Assembly (NCBI RefSeq): GCF_902459465.1
Contig: NC_047070.1
Coordinates: 13,238,656 to 13,302,655, forward strand
DNA from: Asterias rubens
Lineage: Eukaryota > Echinodermata > Asteroidea > Forcipulatida > Asteriidae
Direction of reading: 5' to 3'
Length of the DNA: 64,000 nucleotides
Under the pieces are notes generated by a model that saw only the letters and a list, made by a program, of their open reading frames with translations, was not told the origin of the DNA and made no database searches. Below are positions 10,801-22,200 of this stretch, in pieces. How positions within the stretch are numbered: the stretch's first letter is position 1; the number at the start of each line of letters is the position of its first letter. The position numbers and the translations under genes were made by a program.

Positions 10801-12937
10801 TGTGTGAATCAATGCCTTCTAATTTTATCATTTGTTTCCAGAATGGAGATGCAACGACACGATCAATGTGGAAAGGGCCGGGCTTGTATCGTCCCCCCTC
10901 TACCCTGACTTGGCGTACCCAAGATACGTCAATTGCACCACTGTTCTAATTGCCCCAACCGGCAGGCAACTAGCTATGGAATGGGAGACATTCAGTCAAT
11001 CCATATGCGAGTTGAGTCATAATGTAGGGATCTTCGATGGATACGAACCCAACCTTGACAAGTTGATTACAAGCTGCTCCACGTATGCTTCCCAGCAGCA
11101 ACAAAAGATTGTCAGTACCATGGGTGCACTCTTGGTCCTTTTTTTGTCCAACGCAAACCCCAACTATCCTGGAGAAGGGTTTAATATCATCTACTACATT
11201 GAGAAATGTAAGTGCATCGTTAATACATTCTCTGCATCTTTTCAAAAGCTTTACATCGTGTACCGATTAGGATATTTCAAATAATATTTTACAGTAACAA
11301 AAGTTATGTCATTGTGCATGACCGACAAAACTGCTCAGTGATTTTTCTTCTTATCACGGATAATATAAGCATATAGTTAATTCTATCTAGTTTGTCAAGG
11401 GAATGTCCAACAAATTTGAGGGACGTACGAGTTTCGATAACCTTATTGTTGTGAGCAATATAATGGGGATTGTCACAACAATATTACATAAAGAACACGA
11501 TTATTTGGGGGTTTTGGCAAGATTATTACTATCCGTGTGCAATGTTCTTTTTTGACAGCTCGTCCTTCGACAGAGATACCGTTGACAGACAAACCATCGA
11601 CAGAGATAACATCCATTCCCGATGTGACTGAAAAGGATCAACTTAACCAGAAGCTGACCGTCTACAAGAAAGCATTGATAGGTGTATCCGTTGGAGCTGG
11701 CATTCTTCTGATTGTTCTCATCTTCTATGTGATGTATCTGAATGATGAGAAGACCAACATGGAGAGTTCTCAGCCAAAGAAAGGTTTGCATACCATGTCA
11801 CATTCAACCATCCAGAGTCACCTGCACAGATCATGTTTTACCCCCCCCCCCCCGCTGGTCTTTTTTGTGGTGTGGTGATAGCTAGTCTTTATTACTGTTT
11901 TGAATAATGACCAATCATTAGAACCATTCCAACTTGGGCACTTGGGATTCCGACTTGGGCACCGTCTGCATCAAGACAAACAGTCTGGTCTCGTTTTGTG
12001 GTGTGATGATAGCTAGTCTACATCACTGTTTTTGCAATGAGGAATATGACCAATCATTAGAAGCTTTCGAAACCTCGGCTTCGGTTTAGATTCCGACTTG
12101 GGCACTTTGGATTCTGACTTTGGCAACGTCTATTTGATGGCCCGTACTGAAATTTTAGCCAGAGCCTTAAAGCCATTATACACTTTCGGTAAACAGTTTT
12201 GTCCAAGTCCCACACTTCGTATACCACAACTTTTTTTCAAAATAACAAAGCTGTGAAAATTTAGGCTCAATCGGTCATCGGAGTCGAGAGAAACTAACGG
12301 GAAAACCCACTTTCGTTTCCGCACGTTTCGCCGTGTCATGACATGTGTTTAAAATAAATCCGTAATTCTCGCTATCGAGAATTGATATTGTTTTAATGTT
12401 TTCTCAAAAAGTACAGCATTTCATGGAATAATATTTCAAGAGAAGTCTTTCACCATTACCTTCTGTAAACCCTGCAAGTTATTTGTAAACCTGTGAACTT
12501 TTTTTCTTCTTTTCTGTACCGAAAGTGTATAATGGCCGCTTTATAGTTCATGCCAATGCGATTGCGAAGCGAATTTTGACGTCTTAATTCTGTTTTCGGA
12601 GTTGAGCTTAAGTCCACCCTTGCTAACTGTTCGTTGCGAGTTTGTGCCGTCAAAACTTCGTATCGCGTTCGCATTCGCCTTAAAAACTTAACTAAGCAAC
12701 TCGTGAAACACTGTAAACGCACCCTATAGGCCGAAGGTCACTTAACATGATTGAATGTTGCGACAAGTGCACCCATGACCGTTAACCACCCAAATGAAAA
12801 AGAAACACATTTCAACTTTCTTATTTGTAAATTTGTTTGTTTAAGGTGTGTATAACTCTAAGAAAGACAACGACTATGAGATGGCTGCTGACCCAGGCAT
12901 CGATGGAAACGCAAACGAAGGCTTCGAAGCTATCTAA
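1886..12937 (+). CDS. Type I transmembrane modular serine protease (S1-LDLa-PAN-CUB-CUB-TM), 11 coding exons
   Basis: Coding exons: 1886-1970, 3913-4087, 4922-5208, 5373-5536, 6299-6473, 7671-7787, 8465-8743, 8909-9268, 10842-11207, 11559-11783, 12846-12937. All have GT-AG borders; phases join to 2325 nt (774 residues plus TAA). Residues 1-28 form a signal peptide (MSHVIGTFCVYVVLLVAF...). A light-chain Cys33 and activation site R44/IING precede a chymotrypsin-fold protease with triad His85 (TAAHC), Asp137 (NDVALFKM) and Ser240 (GDSGGP). Then come a six-Cys LDLa module (about 299-334), a PAN/apple-like Cys-rich module (336-428), CUB-like modules (429-548, two Cys; 549-669, four Cys), a Ser/Thr/Pro stalk with two PSTEI repeats, one hydrophobic helix (about 708-729) and a 44-residue cytoplasmic tail with a YEMA motif. 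The protein is probably a secreted-side cell-surface zymogen acting in proteolysis or immune recognition; substrate unknown. The 3' end and poly(A) site are not fixed. Confidence 0.88.
2600..2653. repeat. 27-bp tandem duplication, two copies
   Basis: Two perfect adjacent copies of a 27-bp unit (2600-2626 and 2627-2653) made of a GTT run followed by CTGCGTAAGGAGACG. Located in intron 1 of the protease gene. No function is inferred. Confidence 0.9.
3318..3590 (+). mobile_element. tRNA-derived SINE in protease intron 1
   Basis: The head (3318-3403) resembles a tRNA with a long variable arm (Leu/Ser type): A-box-like ATGGCCTAACGGCTAAGA and B-box-like GAGTTCGAGTTCC, closing with TCGTGACACTT. A body with CTTCGGATGGGACGTAAAACC follows. 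The same head and body order occurs at 5792 (+) and, reversed, at 37573-37943. It is not a functional tRNA gene because the anticodon stem and acceptor pairing are degenerate. Confidence 0.8.
4513..4885. mobile_element. MITE-like element of the CACTGGACACTATTGGTAATT family
   Basis: Starts with an AGGCACTGTACACGTTTGGT-type terminus and the phrase TAATTGTCAAAGACCAGTG; ends with AGTAATTCCC...TACCTTCCCTTTAA. Internal phrases (CAACCTGTGAAA, GAAGTTGCGAGA, TGTGTGCTTTCAGA) are shared with copies at 36293-36687 and about 49190-49468, which fixes the ends. It lies just 36 bp before the acceptor of protease exon 3, so it may supply part of that intron's branch/pyrimidine region. Confidence 0.8.
5792..6075 (+). 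mobile_element. tRNA-derived SINE in protease intron 4
   Basis: The head GTCATGGCCGAGCGGTCAAA resembles the 5' half of tRNA-Leu/Ser. It is followed by CAGCAGAGTGTAGATTCGAG (B-box region) and the family body phrase CATCCTTCGGATAAGACG. Same family as 3318-3590. It sits between the exons carrying the substrate-pocket residues and the GDSGGP serine. Confidence 0.8.
6918..7142. repeat. 45-bp minisatellite, five copies
   Basis: Five head-to-tail 45-bp units in intron 5; copies are identical except one C-to-T change in the fourth. Each unit contains the short inverted repeat GACAT-ACACAC-ATGTC. The period is a multiple of three, so an open frame (repeat NRHTHMSSSPNDTLS) runs through it, but it is intronic and there is no sign that it is translated. 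Confidence 0.95.
7420..7554. mobile_element. Foldback/MITE-like hairpin in intron 5
   Basis: Imperfect inverted repeat: the left arm ATGGTGGC...GGGACATTGCAAATAT...GACGCCAATAT pairs with the right arm ATATTGGCGTC...ATATTTGCGATGTCCC...GCCACCAT. The loop is about 35 bp. No coding capacity. Confidence 0.75.
7941..8123. mobile_element. Foldback/MITE-like hairpin in intron 6
   Basis: The left arm TGAGCAAGTT plus GACTAGACTTGACCA is mirrored by TGG..AGTCAAGTCTAGTC and AACTTGCTCA at the right. The CGGGT/ACCCG pair also matches. Short non-autonomous element in the intron between the LDLa and PAN-like exons. Confidence 0.65.
9280..10289. other. Intron 8, unrecognised, possibly decayed retroelement sequence
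   Basis: About 1 kb of GC-richer sequence than its surroundings (for example around 9370-9540 and 9760-9960), without an open frame over 60 codons or a motif I can name. The compositional contrast with the AT-rich flanks suggests an old insertion. No family is assigned. Confidence 0.3.
10290..10405 (+). repeat. Interspersed palindromic repeat (TAGGACG family), copy 1
   Basis: Contains ATAGGACGCATTGAACCCAT, CCTAAGTAAGGACGAG and the mirrored CTCGTCCTAAC, then ATCCTAGCGTTTCTTGAAAT. The reverse complement of 38458-38575 matches it phrase by phrase, so this is a dispersed repeat with an internal GGACGAG/CTCGTCC palindrome. Confidence 0.75.
11855..12125 (+). repeat. Tandem duplication of about 130 bp in intron 10
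   Basis: Copy 1 (11855-11984) and copy 2 (11985-12125) share CTGGTCT, TTTTGTGGTGTG, ATAGCTAGTCT, ATGACCAATCATTAGAA and ATTCCGACTTGGGCAC. The copies have diverged by small indels. A poly-C tract lies just before copy 1. Confidence 0.8.
12172..12536. mobile_element. MITE with 20-bp terminal inverted repeats in intron 10
   Basis: The left terminus GCCATTATACACTTTCGGTA is matched exactly by TACCGAAAGTGTATAATGGC at the right. The interior (GCTGTGAAAATTTAGGCTCA, TCGGAGTCGAGAGAAACTAA) is related to the interior of the CACTGGACACTATTGG family at 36293, so the two families share an ancestor or swapped ends. Confidence 0.85.
12550..12680. mobile_element. Diverged copy of the GCGAATGCGAAGCGAA hairpin element
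   Basis: GCGATTGCGAAGCGAATTTTGACGTC at the left and GCCGTCAAAACTTCG...GCGTTCGCATTCGCC at the right are inverted to each other. They match the better-preserved element at 36960-37148. Confidence 0.65.
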
Positions 12938-15900
12938 AGTCAAATACTGACTACGATGTTATGGGCCTACAGTATATGCAATAGTCTATAGCTTACAAAA
13001 AAACGTGATGACAGAAAACCATTTTAAGCAAAGGGTTAAAATTATATAATTTGCGTTTTTCTTTGGACTAGATATATAAATGTTGACAGATTTTATGTAA
13101 ACGAAGTGTGTTTATGTATAGAGAAGATTTAGTCATTTTACTGTGCCTTTGTGTTTAAATAGATTGCCATAATACAATATGTTGTGTGCGGTATATACTG
13201 GTTATTAGCCCTGCCCATTCAAAGCCCTTATACTCATGTGATTACTTCAAGGAGCTGAATTATTTCTCAATATTACTTCATGCGTTTCTTTATTGTTTTA
13301 AGGAATATCCTCTTTCAGGATATGTAAGGATTGCTTGAGTTAAAACAAAAATAGAACTTTGAATTCTACTTCTGTAGGAGTTTGAATTGCTTAAAACCAT
13401 GTTTGCCTTAGTACATATTTTATGATTAATATTAGTATAGGCTTGTGTGGTTTCTTTCTGGTGACAGCATTGCAATTGTATGCTATGTGTGTAGATTGTT
13501 TCTAACTCTGATGCAACACGTCAACCACGGTAAGATGGAGCATTTCGTAAATTGTTGACAATGAGTTTAACCAGCTATGAGCAAGTATACATTGCGAAGA
13601 TAGTTAAAAATGTGACAAGTCTTAACCGTGCTCCCATTAGTTTTTTTTAATATATTTATTTATAAGCTTCCCATTAATTTCATTTCACAGGTTCTTTAAA
13701 TATTCTAATTATTTCGAGCGCCCTCCACGTCAGGGTTCCAGGCGTTGCATATTCCATCTTATGAAGAAAGCCGTGTACGAATTAGTGACTAATGGCTATG
13801 GCTGGATTGCCGCGTCATCAGGTGTTGAAGTATATGACGTCATTAGTAGCACCCTTAGCACTAGTCGTAGCCGTAGATGTATGTCTCCAATTGGAATACG
13901 GCCTAGTAATGCTCTCAGCGTATCATAGCATACCGGTAGCGAGGGCGGATCCGGATCAACATTTTCGGAGGGGGGGGGGGGCAATCTGTCCAATATGGAT
14001 CATGCGGGAGCGCGGAGCACGAATCAAGGGCCCGCTGAAGGGCCCGGGTAAACTGTGCATTGTAGATGCTCTGGCTGCAATCTTAGGCCAATTAGAGGCA
14101 CAACTCGTCTAATTTTTCTTATAGTGACGAATCAGCATTTTTGTTTTAGCAAACTGAACTTAGGGTAGGCCTAAGTAGGTCCTCTAAATTATTTTCTGAA
14201 GGTTTTGAACCGAAGTAATATCTCATTTCAAAGATATAAATACAACAAACTGTTGGCGAATATGTTTGAAGGCTAACAAGGGTACTTGTAGATAAAACGC
14301 CCCTTTTTTCATAATGAGTGTTCACATGACCTATACAAGTTTCAAGCACGAAAAAAGAATGGTTTAAAATTTTATGTAATCGTTCACATGGTAGAGTCTA
14401 AATGGAAAATGTCATGTAGTTGGAAGTTTCATGCATTTTACCAAAGGGAAAAGGGCGATTTTCCGTTTATAGCACCAAAACAATGAAAGGGTTGGTTAGT
14501 ACGGATCTGTTTAGATAATTTTTAAGTGTTGTAATATGTGCATTTATGCAAGTATACATAATAGTTTCACTGAGTAAACATTCTGGTTGGGGAGCGAGTT
14601 GTAATGTTTGTTCTTTTTAGAGGGATTTGCCCCCGTTGACAACCCCCCTGGATCCGCTCTTATTTTGTCACCTTTTACTGGGTCGTGAGAGTGAGAGTGA
14701 GGAAAATCTGACAAATGGTGGCGCTGTGCCTCTCCGTAGTGTGTTCACGAGTAGGAGACATTCTGAAAACGACAGACTAGAACCTTTTGTATTCAGTCGT
14801 TTGCTCCTTCATAGATGTAGCTTTATACAATAAAACTAACCTGTAAATGTATTATTTCAAAACGTCGCTTTTTAAAAAAAGATATTGCCGAGAAAAATTT
14901 ACAATTGGAATACACAATCTGAGAAATGTATCTGAGAGTAACGTTTCTCATATTCTCAATTTGGGGGATAAAAAATGATAAATATTTCCATGACCACATT
15001 TAAGTGAAATGAAACTGAAAAGGCTTTATTCTATTGAAAGCTGATGTACTTCTAACTATAACTAAGTTAGTTTTATTGCTATTAACTTTAGAGTACACAC
15101 AACACGTATAATATACCGTATCTTTGTATCTTTTCTTTAAATATTATCATAAAAATTAACTCTTAGTTTGTTATGAGTGTGGAAGTTGAACTACTTGTAC
15201 AATGCTAATTGATGTGATTTAATAAAATAAGCTGTTTTATTTCCAAGTACACTATCAATAGTCTTCAGAAAGTTTTGCTAAACAAACAGAAAGCAAGAAG
15301 AGCAAAAACAAAAACAAAATGGTATTTATGAATATAATCTGCAATGCTGCAAAATAAACGTTATTAGTAGGCTAACCAAATTTAAGAATTACGAACTTCG
15401 GTGTTACATTAATACATTGTCTTACCATTATTTAAAAGCTTCTAAACTAAGCAGAAAAGTATTCAGAGTCGCATATATCAATAGTTAAGTTTGTTTCAAA
15501 CACACCACATCCATGTAGAAACTGAACTTTTGTTTCTTTTACATATATTACATGTTCCATGTTAATTGTGAAAGCTTTTGTTATGATGACTTTCGTTACT
15601 ACAATTCATCAGTTAATTATACATAGATTTGTCTTGTGTACCTTTGGTCTAACTATTAAAAAACACTCACCACTTTAAAGTGATTAAGCCACTCACCAAT
15701 ATTTACAAACCATTGTATACAAATATATATTTTTTGTAGCAGAGAGTAAAGACAACTGAGCACCGCAAACCTTCTTCATTCTTCATTTAAACCGCTTGTC
15801 AATTCGCGATGGTTCTGCGCAATAAAAAGCGCATCCAAGGGTTTCCCATTTAAGATGGGTCGGATTCTTAAAATGTAATAAAAAGACTAATCAAAGTTTG

Positions 15901-17419
15901 TGCAGAAAATATTATGTTACACTCTGAGAAAAGCAGTTAAAGCCGTGCATTATATAATCAAATATTAACCCCCGGAAAGCTTTCAATAAACCAAACAAAG
16001 TTAAATTAATGAGTCAGCTCACTCGCACCGCCCCGCATTGTTTCTGCATTTCAATGATAACACAGAACTAACGCTCCCTTCTCATCAACAACCACATCCC
16101 GTTATTTACATTTAAACGGTTTATTTAACCGAATAATCGTAGACAATAACTTTAAGCAACAACAAAATGGCGCCTAGTTTACGACAACATGTAAAAAAAA
16201 AATATTAAAAAAACTCTGAAATTAACAAAAGTGATAAAAGTTCATCAACGTACCAACGCACTCTGGGCCAGAATTGAATCAAAGTGTGCCAAAATTATAT
16301 CTCAACATATTTTTGGTGAAAATTATATTTGTTGGTTGTAAGGGGTTTTCTGATACGTAGAATTTGATGGTCATGGTTTTAAAGGTCTTTGACGTCATCA
16401 TAGTCCTGAATCGTGATTGGTCGGCAAGAGTTTAATAACTACTAATATCGTTTTGTTCATTTTACCCCTAGGCATATCAAAGAAACAGTTTGTGAACAAA
16501 TGTTTTGCGATGCAAAGTGTGTTTTCATAAGGGTTTCTAAAAGCGGTACTCATAAAGGGTGGTCTTTCTTTGATGCTTAACAGAAAACTATGACCGCTGA
16601 CACACGCACTGTCGTTACAGGTGGTTGAGTCAAAACAGGCGTTTCTCATAGGGGTATACAACTTCAAAATTAAATAATTTCCAAAGTCGCAAAATGTCGC
16701 AACCAAATTTGCTTTTAGACTGTTCCTGAAGGTTCAGACTACTGAAAAAAGTTAAAATTAAAGCGGCAATCGGCGGGATTTTATATTTCCTATGTCTCTG
16801 ATTGAAATAAATGAAAACTAGGAGGCATTTTATGGGATTTATCAGACCTTTTCAAACAGTAAACAGAAATTAAACTGATTATTAATTTAATTTTCATGAA
16901 ATATGGACTATAAACAACCATCGACACGGTTTTTCATGGCATTATCTTTTATGAGCCGTTCAGGGTCGCAAGTTAAAATACCCATTAAGTTCAACGGTTT
17001 TGCCGCACTTTGTTACGATTTTTTGTCAAATTAAGTCATAACCCTAATTTTAAAGAGTTTTTTTTCATTAATTCTTTCTTTTAACATACCCCTGGACTAT
17101 TAAGAACAATAACAAAATGGAAGTACTGATTTTTGAAACAATCACCAGTTGCCTATTTTGGCGCAGTTTGACCTTGACCTGGCCCACTGTGCAACAGCTG
17201 TTGCAAGTGCCAGTACATCATTGTTGCCCCAAATATTGCAAGTAGACCGGTGCTTTGTTTATGTAAATATAACTAGTGTAAGGCATAATAATCTGCATAT
17301 CCATTCAGCAGAAAGTCATGTGACAGCCGACATGTATACACGTCATCAGTCGAAACAGAAAACTGTTGTTCAACTAAGGTTAGCCCACCTCTTGGCTGAT
17401 GGATCTATTTTAACACACT
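12938..17419. other. Intergenic region downstream of the protease gene
   Basis: The first few hundred bases are presumably the protease 3' UTR; no clear AATAAA is seen in the first 700 bp, and one lies at 14829. A GC-richer patch (13735-14112, with a poly-G run near 13970) has a 106-codon frame that I do not recognise. The rest is AT-rich and without a recognisable gene or repeat. Confidence 0.5.
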
Positions 17420-17610
17420 AAAAGTTGTTTTAAAGGGAGTCGTCAGTCCTAACAGCCCAGCAAGGGGCGCTAGGCTGCGTTAAGGTATGATGCCATGAGA
17501 ATGATCCTTCTTCATTTAAACATCATTGTAGATACTTTGTACAGCGATTTGTAACCTTTGTAAAAGGCGCTTTATAAATATTATTCATTACTCTTGTTAT
17601 TATCTCAATA
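17420..17610 (+). repeat. SINE-tail-like fragment
   Basis: Ends in AAAGGCGCTTTATAAATATT followed by an ATT-rich stretch. This is the typical 3' end shape of marine-invertebrate tRNA-SINEs and similar to the mirrored AAATAGCGCTTTTCAC tail near 37605. The head is not recognisable. Confidence 0.4.
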
Positions 17611-17964
17611 AAACACAACCCCGAAATGGTAAACCATAAAAGTCTCAAAAGTACGATAAATCCAAATGCTATAATAAAACATACTACTCCAAATACTGGA
17701 ACTACCAGCAAAGGTGCGATCATCGGAACCCTCCATCCTCCTGACGATGCAAGAGTCGTTTACCGGAGGGTTACGAAAATTCACGGCTACTTTGGGTTAT
17801 GTCTTCAACAATTTAAATGCACGACTTGTACACTCATTGTCACTTAAGTGGTCTTCATACAACTGTAGTGAAAATAGAATTCTCATCTAAATATTACAAA
17901 ATGAATCAATCAAATAAAATAACGTTGCGATACCCGCTGCCAAAACATAGAATTCGAACTGCCT

Positions 17965-18160
17965 TTAGCCACCGGCCAATCTCTGTAGTCTAGTTGGTAA
18001 GACACTGCTCTAGAATTGCAATGGTCGTGGGTTCGAATCCCACCCGAGTAATATGCCTGTGATATTTTCCACAGGACTCGGGAAAGTACTGAGTATACAG
18101 TGCTAACACACATCGGTGTATGGAAAAAAATCAAAATTAATACAAATAAACAAAATAATG
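17965..18160 (+). mobile_element. tRNA-derived SINE, second family
   Basis: The A-box-like TAGTCTAGTTGG and perfect B-box GGTTCGAATCC are spaced as in a tRNA head. They are followed by ACCCGAGTAATATGCCTGTG, a stem ending ACAGGACTCGGG, and AAAGTACTGAGTATACAGTG. The same order occurs at 28340-28416 plus 33046 onward (split by the LTR element) and reversed at 63185-63300. It lies about 0.7 kb beyond the PKS stop codon. Confidence 0.85.
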
Positions 18161-18831
18161 GAAAGGACGATAGACATATTTCCAAGAATGCAAACGTTTT
18201 GTTTCCCAGCGGCATTGATGAGCTAGGTGTACAGACTATTACAAAAAAAATAAATAAAAGAAAACTCGGCAGTCTGGCTCCTTACCCCCGGCCTTCCGCG
18301 GATCAATGCCTTAGGGTTAATATCTCGCTAACCTCACGTCGTGCTATACGTGAAACAAGCTTCCATTGATGGACTCTCGTAAATATAAAGCATTTTTAAC
18401 AATTTATCCATAATCTGAAAACATTTTCTTTGTCATATCTGAATAATATATATATTTAATTCAAAAAATTGAGTTTAATTTGCTACAGTTACTAATTTTT
18501 GCACGTCTGGAAGCAAAACTAACCTCTAAGATCATGTGATTTCCTATATGGAAATAAATTAACTGTTTGAAAACTGCAACTTGTTTTTTTCTACTCCCAT
18601 CCAAGTTAATGTGACAAGTGAAAAAAATTAACAGTTGGGTTCCCATTTGGCTAATGAAAGTGAGTGACACTTATACCAACTAAATGAAGAAACCATTTTG
18701 AAATCACAAGGTGATTATAATTTCCACCAACTGTGATAATTGGACACATCGACAGTTTGTGTCTGGTAAGTAAGTAGTGTCTGGTCAGTTATTCATCTAA
18801 CCATTGATCCAATGCCCCGTCGAACCATGAG

Positions 18832-19240
18832 CTATTCAGCTACATTAATGACCACGCTGTGGTCTAGGGCTTTCTCCAGTAATACATTGGTACAAATACC
18901 ACCCAGAATATCAAGCTGAGAGATGATGACGTTGAGCTCTTTACTGGCCCACGTGACCATCTCTACAGCCATTAGAGAGTCAATACCGTAGTTGATCATT
19001 GGTTGTTGTAGGTCAATGCTTCCTGGCTCTACGCATAGGAGTTGACCCATCTTCTGTCTAACACGATCCTCTAGATCTTCCTGGCTGAGGTCACAGTCAG
19101 TCTGGGCGACCTGCTGACCCAAGGTAAGGTGACGGAACTTCAGGGAGTCGTTGTGGCAATGTCTTAAGGTAGCATCCCAGTCCTGTGGTTAATAATACCA
19201 GATAACAGGTTATAAACCAGAATAGTACAACAACATTCAG

Positions 19241-19280
<40 letters not shown>

Positions 19281-22200
19281 GAGAGAAAACTTTAGAAGTA
19301 GCGGACTTCATAGTACGATTTGCTCCACTTTAGCAACTTCCGTATTCTTTATCTACCATTTATACTTTCTTGTTTCATATTATAGTCTTGAAATGTTCGC
19401 TTAATATACAGCCTGCCAAATGCTTTCAAAACTGAACTTTTTGACAAAACAACTTGCGATCACATGGAACTTGTACACAAAAACTTACAGCTATTTAATA
19501 CATTAAATATTTTGCCAATGATTGTTTCTATATATGGGATTTGAGGCACTGCATTGTGAAATATTAATAAATATTTAGTTTGCGGTAACAACATGTATGT
19601 GTACTTGCCAGGTAGAGTTTGTTCTTTAGAGAACGAAATCTACCTGGTCATTACTCCTCTTTTTAGAGAACAAAATCTATCTGGCAAGTAGACACACACA
19701 TTGGTGGTTACTGTAAAACAAACATAACTATGATTTCATTCTTACCTGGTTTGCAAGACAAAGCACAGCTGGTGAATCCTTTGCTTGAAGAAGCTGGCCA
19801 ACAACTTGAAGCACCTCATCAATGTGTAGCGTCATGTTACCCTTCATCCCAAGTGTTTTGACAACATCGGAGTTGCTCTCCAGGTATCCGGCACCCCGAA
19901 CTGCTCCCAGTTGAAGACTCATTGCAGGCAGACCCTTAGCCTTCCGCTCTTCGGCCAAATCGTCCAAGTAAACATTAGCAGCTGTGTAGCACGGTTGAGA
20001 AGGATGTCCCCATACAGCGATTACAGATGATGTCATGAGGAAGAAATCCAGTGGCAGATGGTCAGTCAAGTTGTGAAGGTGTCGGGCACTGGCCGCCTTA
20101 GCACCAAGGATGTTGTCCATCAGCTCAGGTGTAAGGTCAGATAAAGATTCTTCAGCGATGAAACCAGCGAGGTGGAAGATGCCCCTGACAACTGGAGCGT
20201 TGTGGACTTCATTGAGTTGCCTAAGGATGGTTTGAACACTACTAGCATCGGCCAAGTCCACGGCGAAATCATACACCTTAACCCCTCTTCTCTTCAGGAA
20301 TGTGACGGTGCGTCGAGCAGAAGCATTATGACAACCACGACGTGATACCAGCGCCACATGACGAGCCCCTTTCTTACAAAGCCAACGGGCGAATGCCTGA
20401 CCAAGTCCTCCATAACCACCAGTGACAATATATGTAGCATTTACCTTGAACAGTGTGCATGTTGGGACAACTTGGAGGGGCTTGTAGTCTTTTGGAATAT
20501 CAAAAACCACCTTGCCGATATGACTTGCTTTGGCCATGATGCGGAACGTGTCAGCGAAGTCTGTAATTGAAGTAGTCTCAGTGTGGATTGGTTTGATAGC
20601 CCCTTTATCAAATAGACTCGCCACCTGTCGCATCAGCCTCTGAGCCTTGTTCTTCTGAAGCATTACTATTCGGTCTATTTGGCATGACAACACAGACTTG
20701 TTTTCTAGGAGCAGGGGCATCAGAAGAAGGTTCGTCTTCTGTAGGATATCTCTCTTTCCGATTTCGCAAAACCTTCCACCAAAGGAGAGGCACTCTATTC
20801 CCTTGAGAAGTAGTCTTCCGCTCAATGAGTTAAGAACCACGTCAACTCCGTTACCCTCTGTCCAGCTCATCACATCATCATAGAACCTTTCAGAACGAGA
20901 GTCTGTCACCATCTCGATGCCAAGTTCCTCTCGAAGGTAAGATCTCTTCTTCTTACTTCCAGCAGAGCAGATGATTTTTGCTCCAATCATTCGAGCCACT
21001 TGAATTGCTGCCAAACCAACCCCGCCACATGCAGAATGAATAAGAATCGTTTCATCCTTCTGAAGATTTGCTCTCTCGACCAGACTGTAATAAGCAGTTG
21101 AGAAAATCACACTTATGCCTGCACTTTCAACCCAGTTGAGGTTTGACGGCTTAGGGACCAGTAACTTTTCATCACTGATGGTGTGTGAGGCGAAGCAGTG
21201 CTTACCAAAGCCAACCACTTCATCTCCAATGTGCAGTGAGGTTACCCCAGCGCCTAGTTTCACGACCACGCCACTACATTCCAGACCAAAGTGGGCCCTC
21301 TCATCTTCTTCATCTAACCCTGATAGGAGTCCAAGAGCCATCATTACGTCTTTGAAGTTGAGAGCAGCAGCATTGACTTTAACTATGACTTTACCGGGAG
21401 GTGGTTCCATTTCACTCAGATAACTGAAGCCCATATCATCTATTGAAGCGTTCTTACTTGACATGTCAGCGTTTTGTATGAGTTGCCAGTACGTGTCATT
21501 ATTCGTGTCATGGGCAGGAATTTCAGCTTTAACCAATCTCGGCAAGAGGACTTCTCCATGTCTGATGCTTATTTCCCGATCATTAACGTCACATCTTACA
21601 ATCACCTTGACTAAGATGCTTAGGCTTTCTTTTGACTCGTCATCTAGATGAAAAGAAAACATGGGCACCTGGCTCTGGTTTGTGGCTGCCCTAATAATTC
21701 CAACAGCAACTGCACTTGACGTCTTGGTCCCGGTCGTAACAACGGAAACCTGGGAAAACCGACTTGAGTCTTCATTGACTTCTTGTAAGACGCGGGTGAG
21801 TTGTTTAGCTTTCCAGTCAGCCTGACCGAGAATGTAGACAAGGTGAGCACACTCTTTCTTGCCTTCGAGAGCATCATCAAGCTTTCTGTCAGAAGATGCG
21901 AAGGTGGTGTTTTGAGGCAGGGAGTCTTTAAGTGCCCTCAAGACATTTCCTTTACCTGGGAATGCGGAGTCGGAGAGAACTAGCCAGTCAGATTCTGGTT
22001 CTTCTGGGCAACACTCTTCAATTGACTTCTTGCCGATCATGATGCTATGGAAAAACTCGTTTGGAGAGGATACAGCAAAAACGTCTGTAAAACCACCATT
22101 CTTCATCAGGTCAACCCAACCTTGTTGATCCAACCAGCAAACATCGGTGCGGAAATCTTGGAAAGCCCAGCACAGCTCCAGTGCTCCAAAAAGGAGCTCA

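Noticed and set aside
13792..14112. 106-codon ORF downstream of the protease
   Set aside because: GC-rich patch with a poly-G run; no domain, no homology recognised, overlapped by an antisense frame of similar quality.
17971..18052. A genuine tRNA gene
   Set aside because: A and B boxes are present, but acceptor-stem pairing fails and the same head plus body recurs at 28.3/33.0 kb and 63.2 kb, so it is a SINE.
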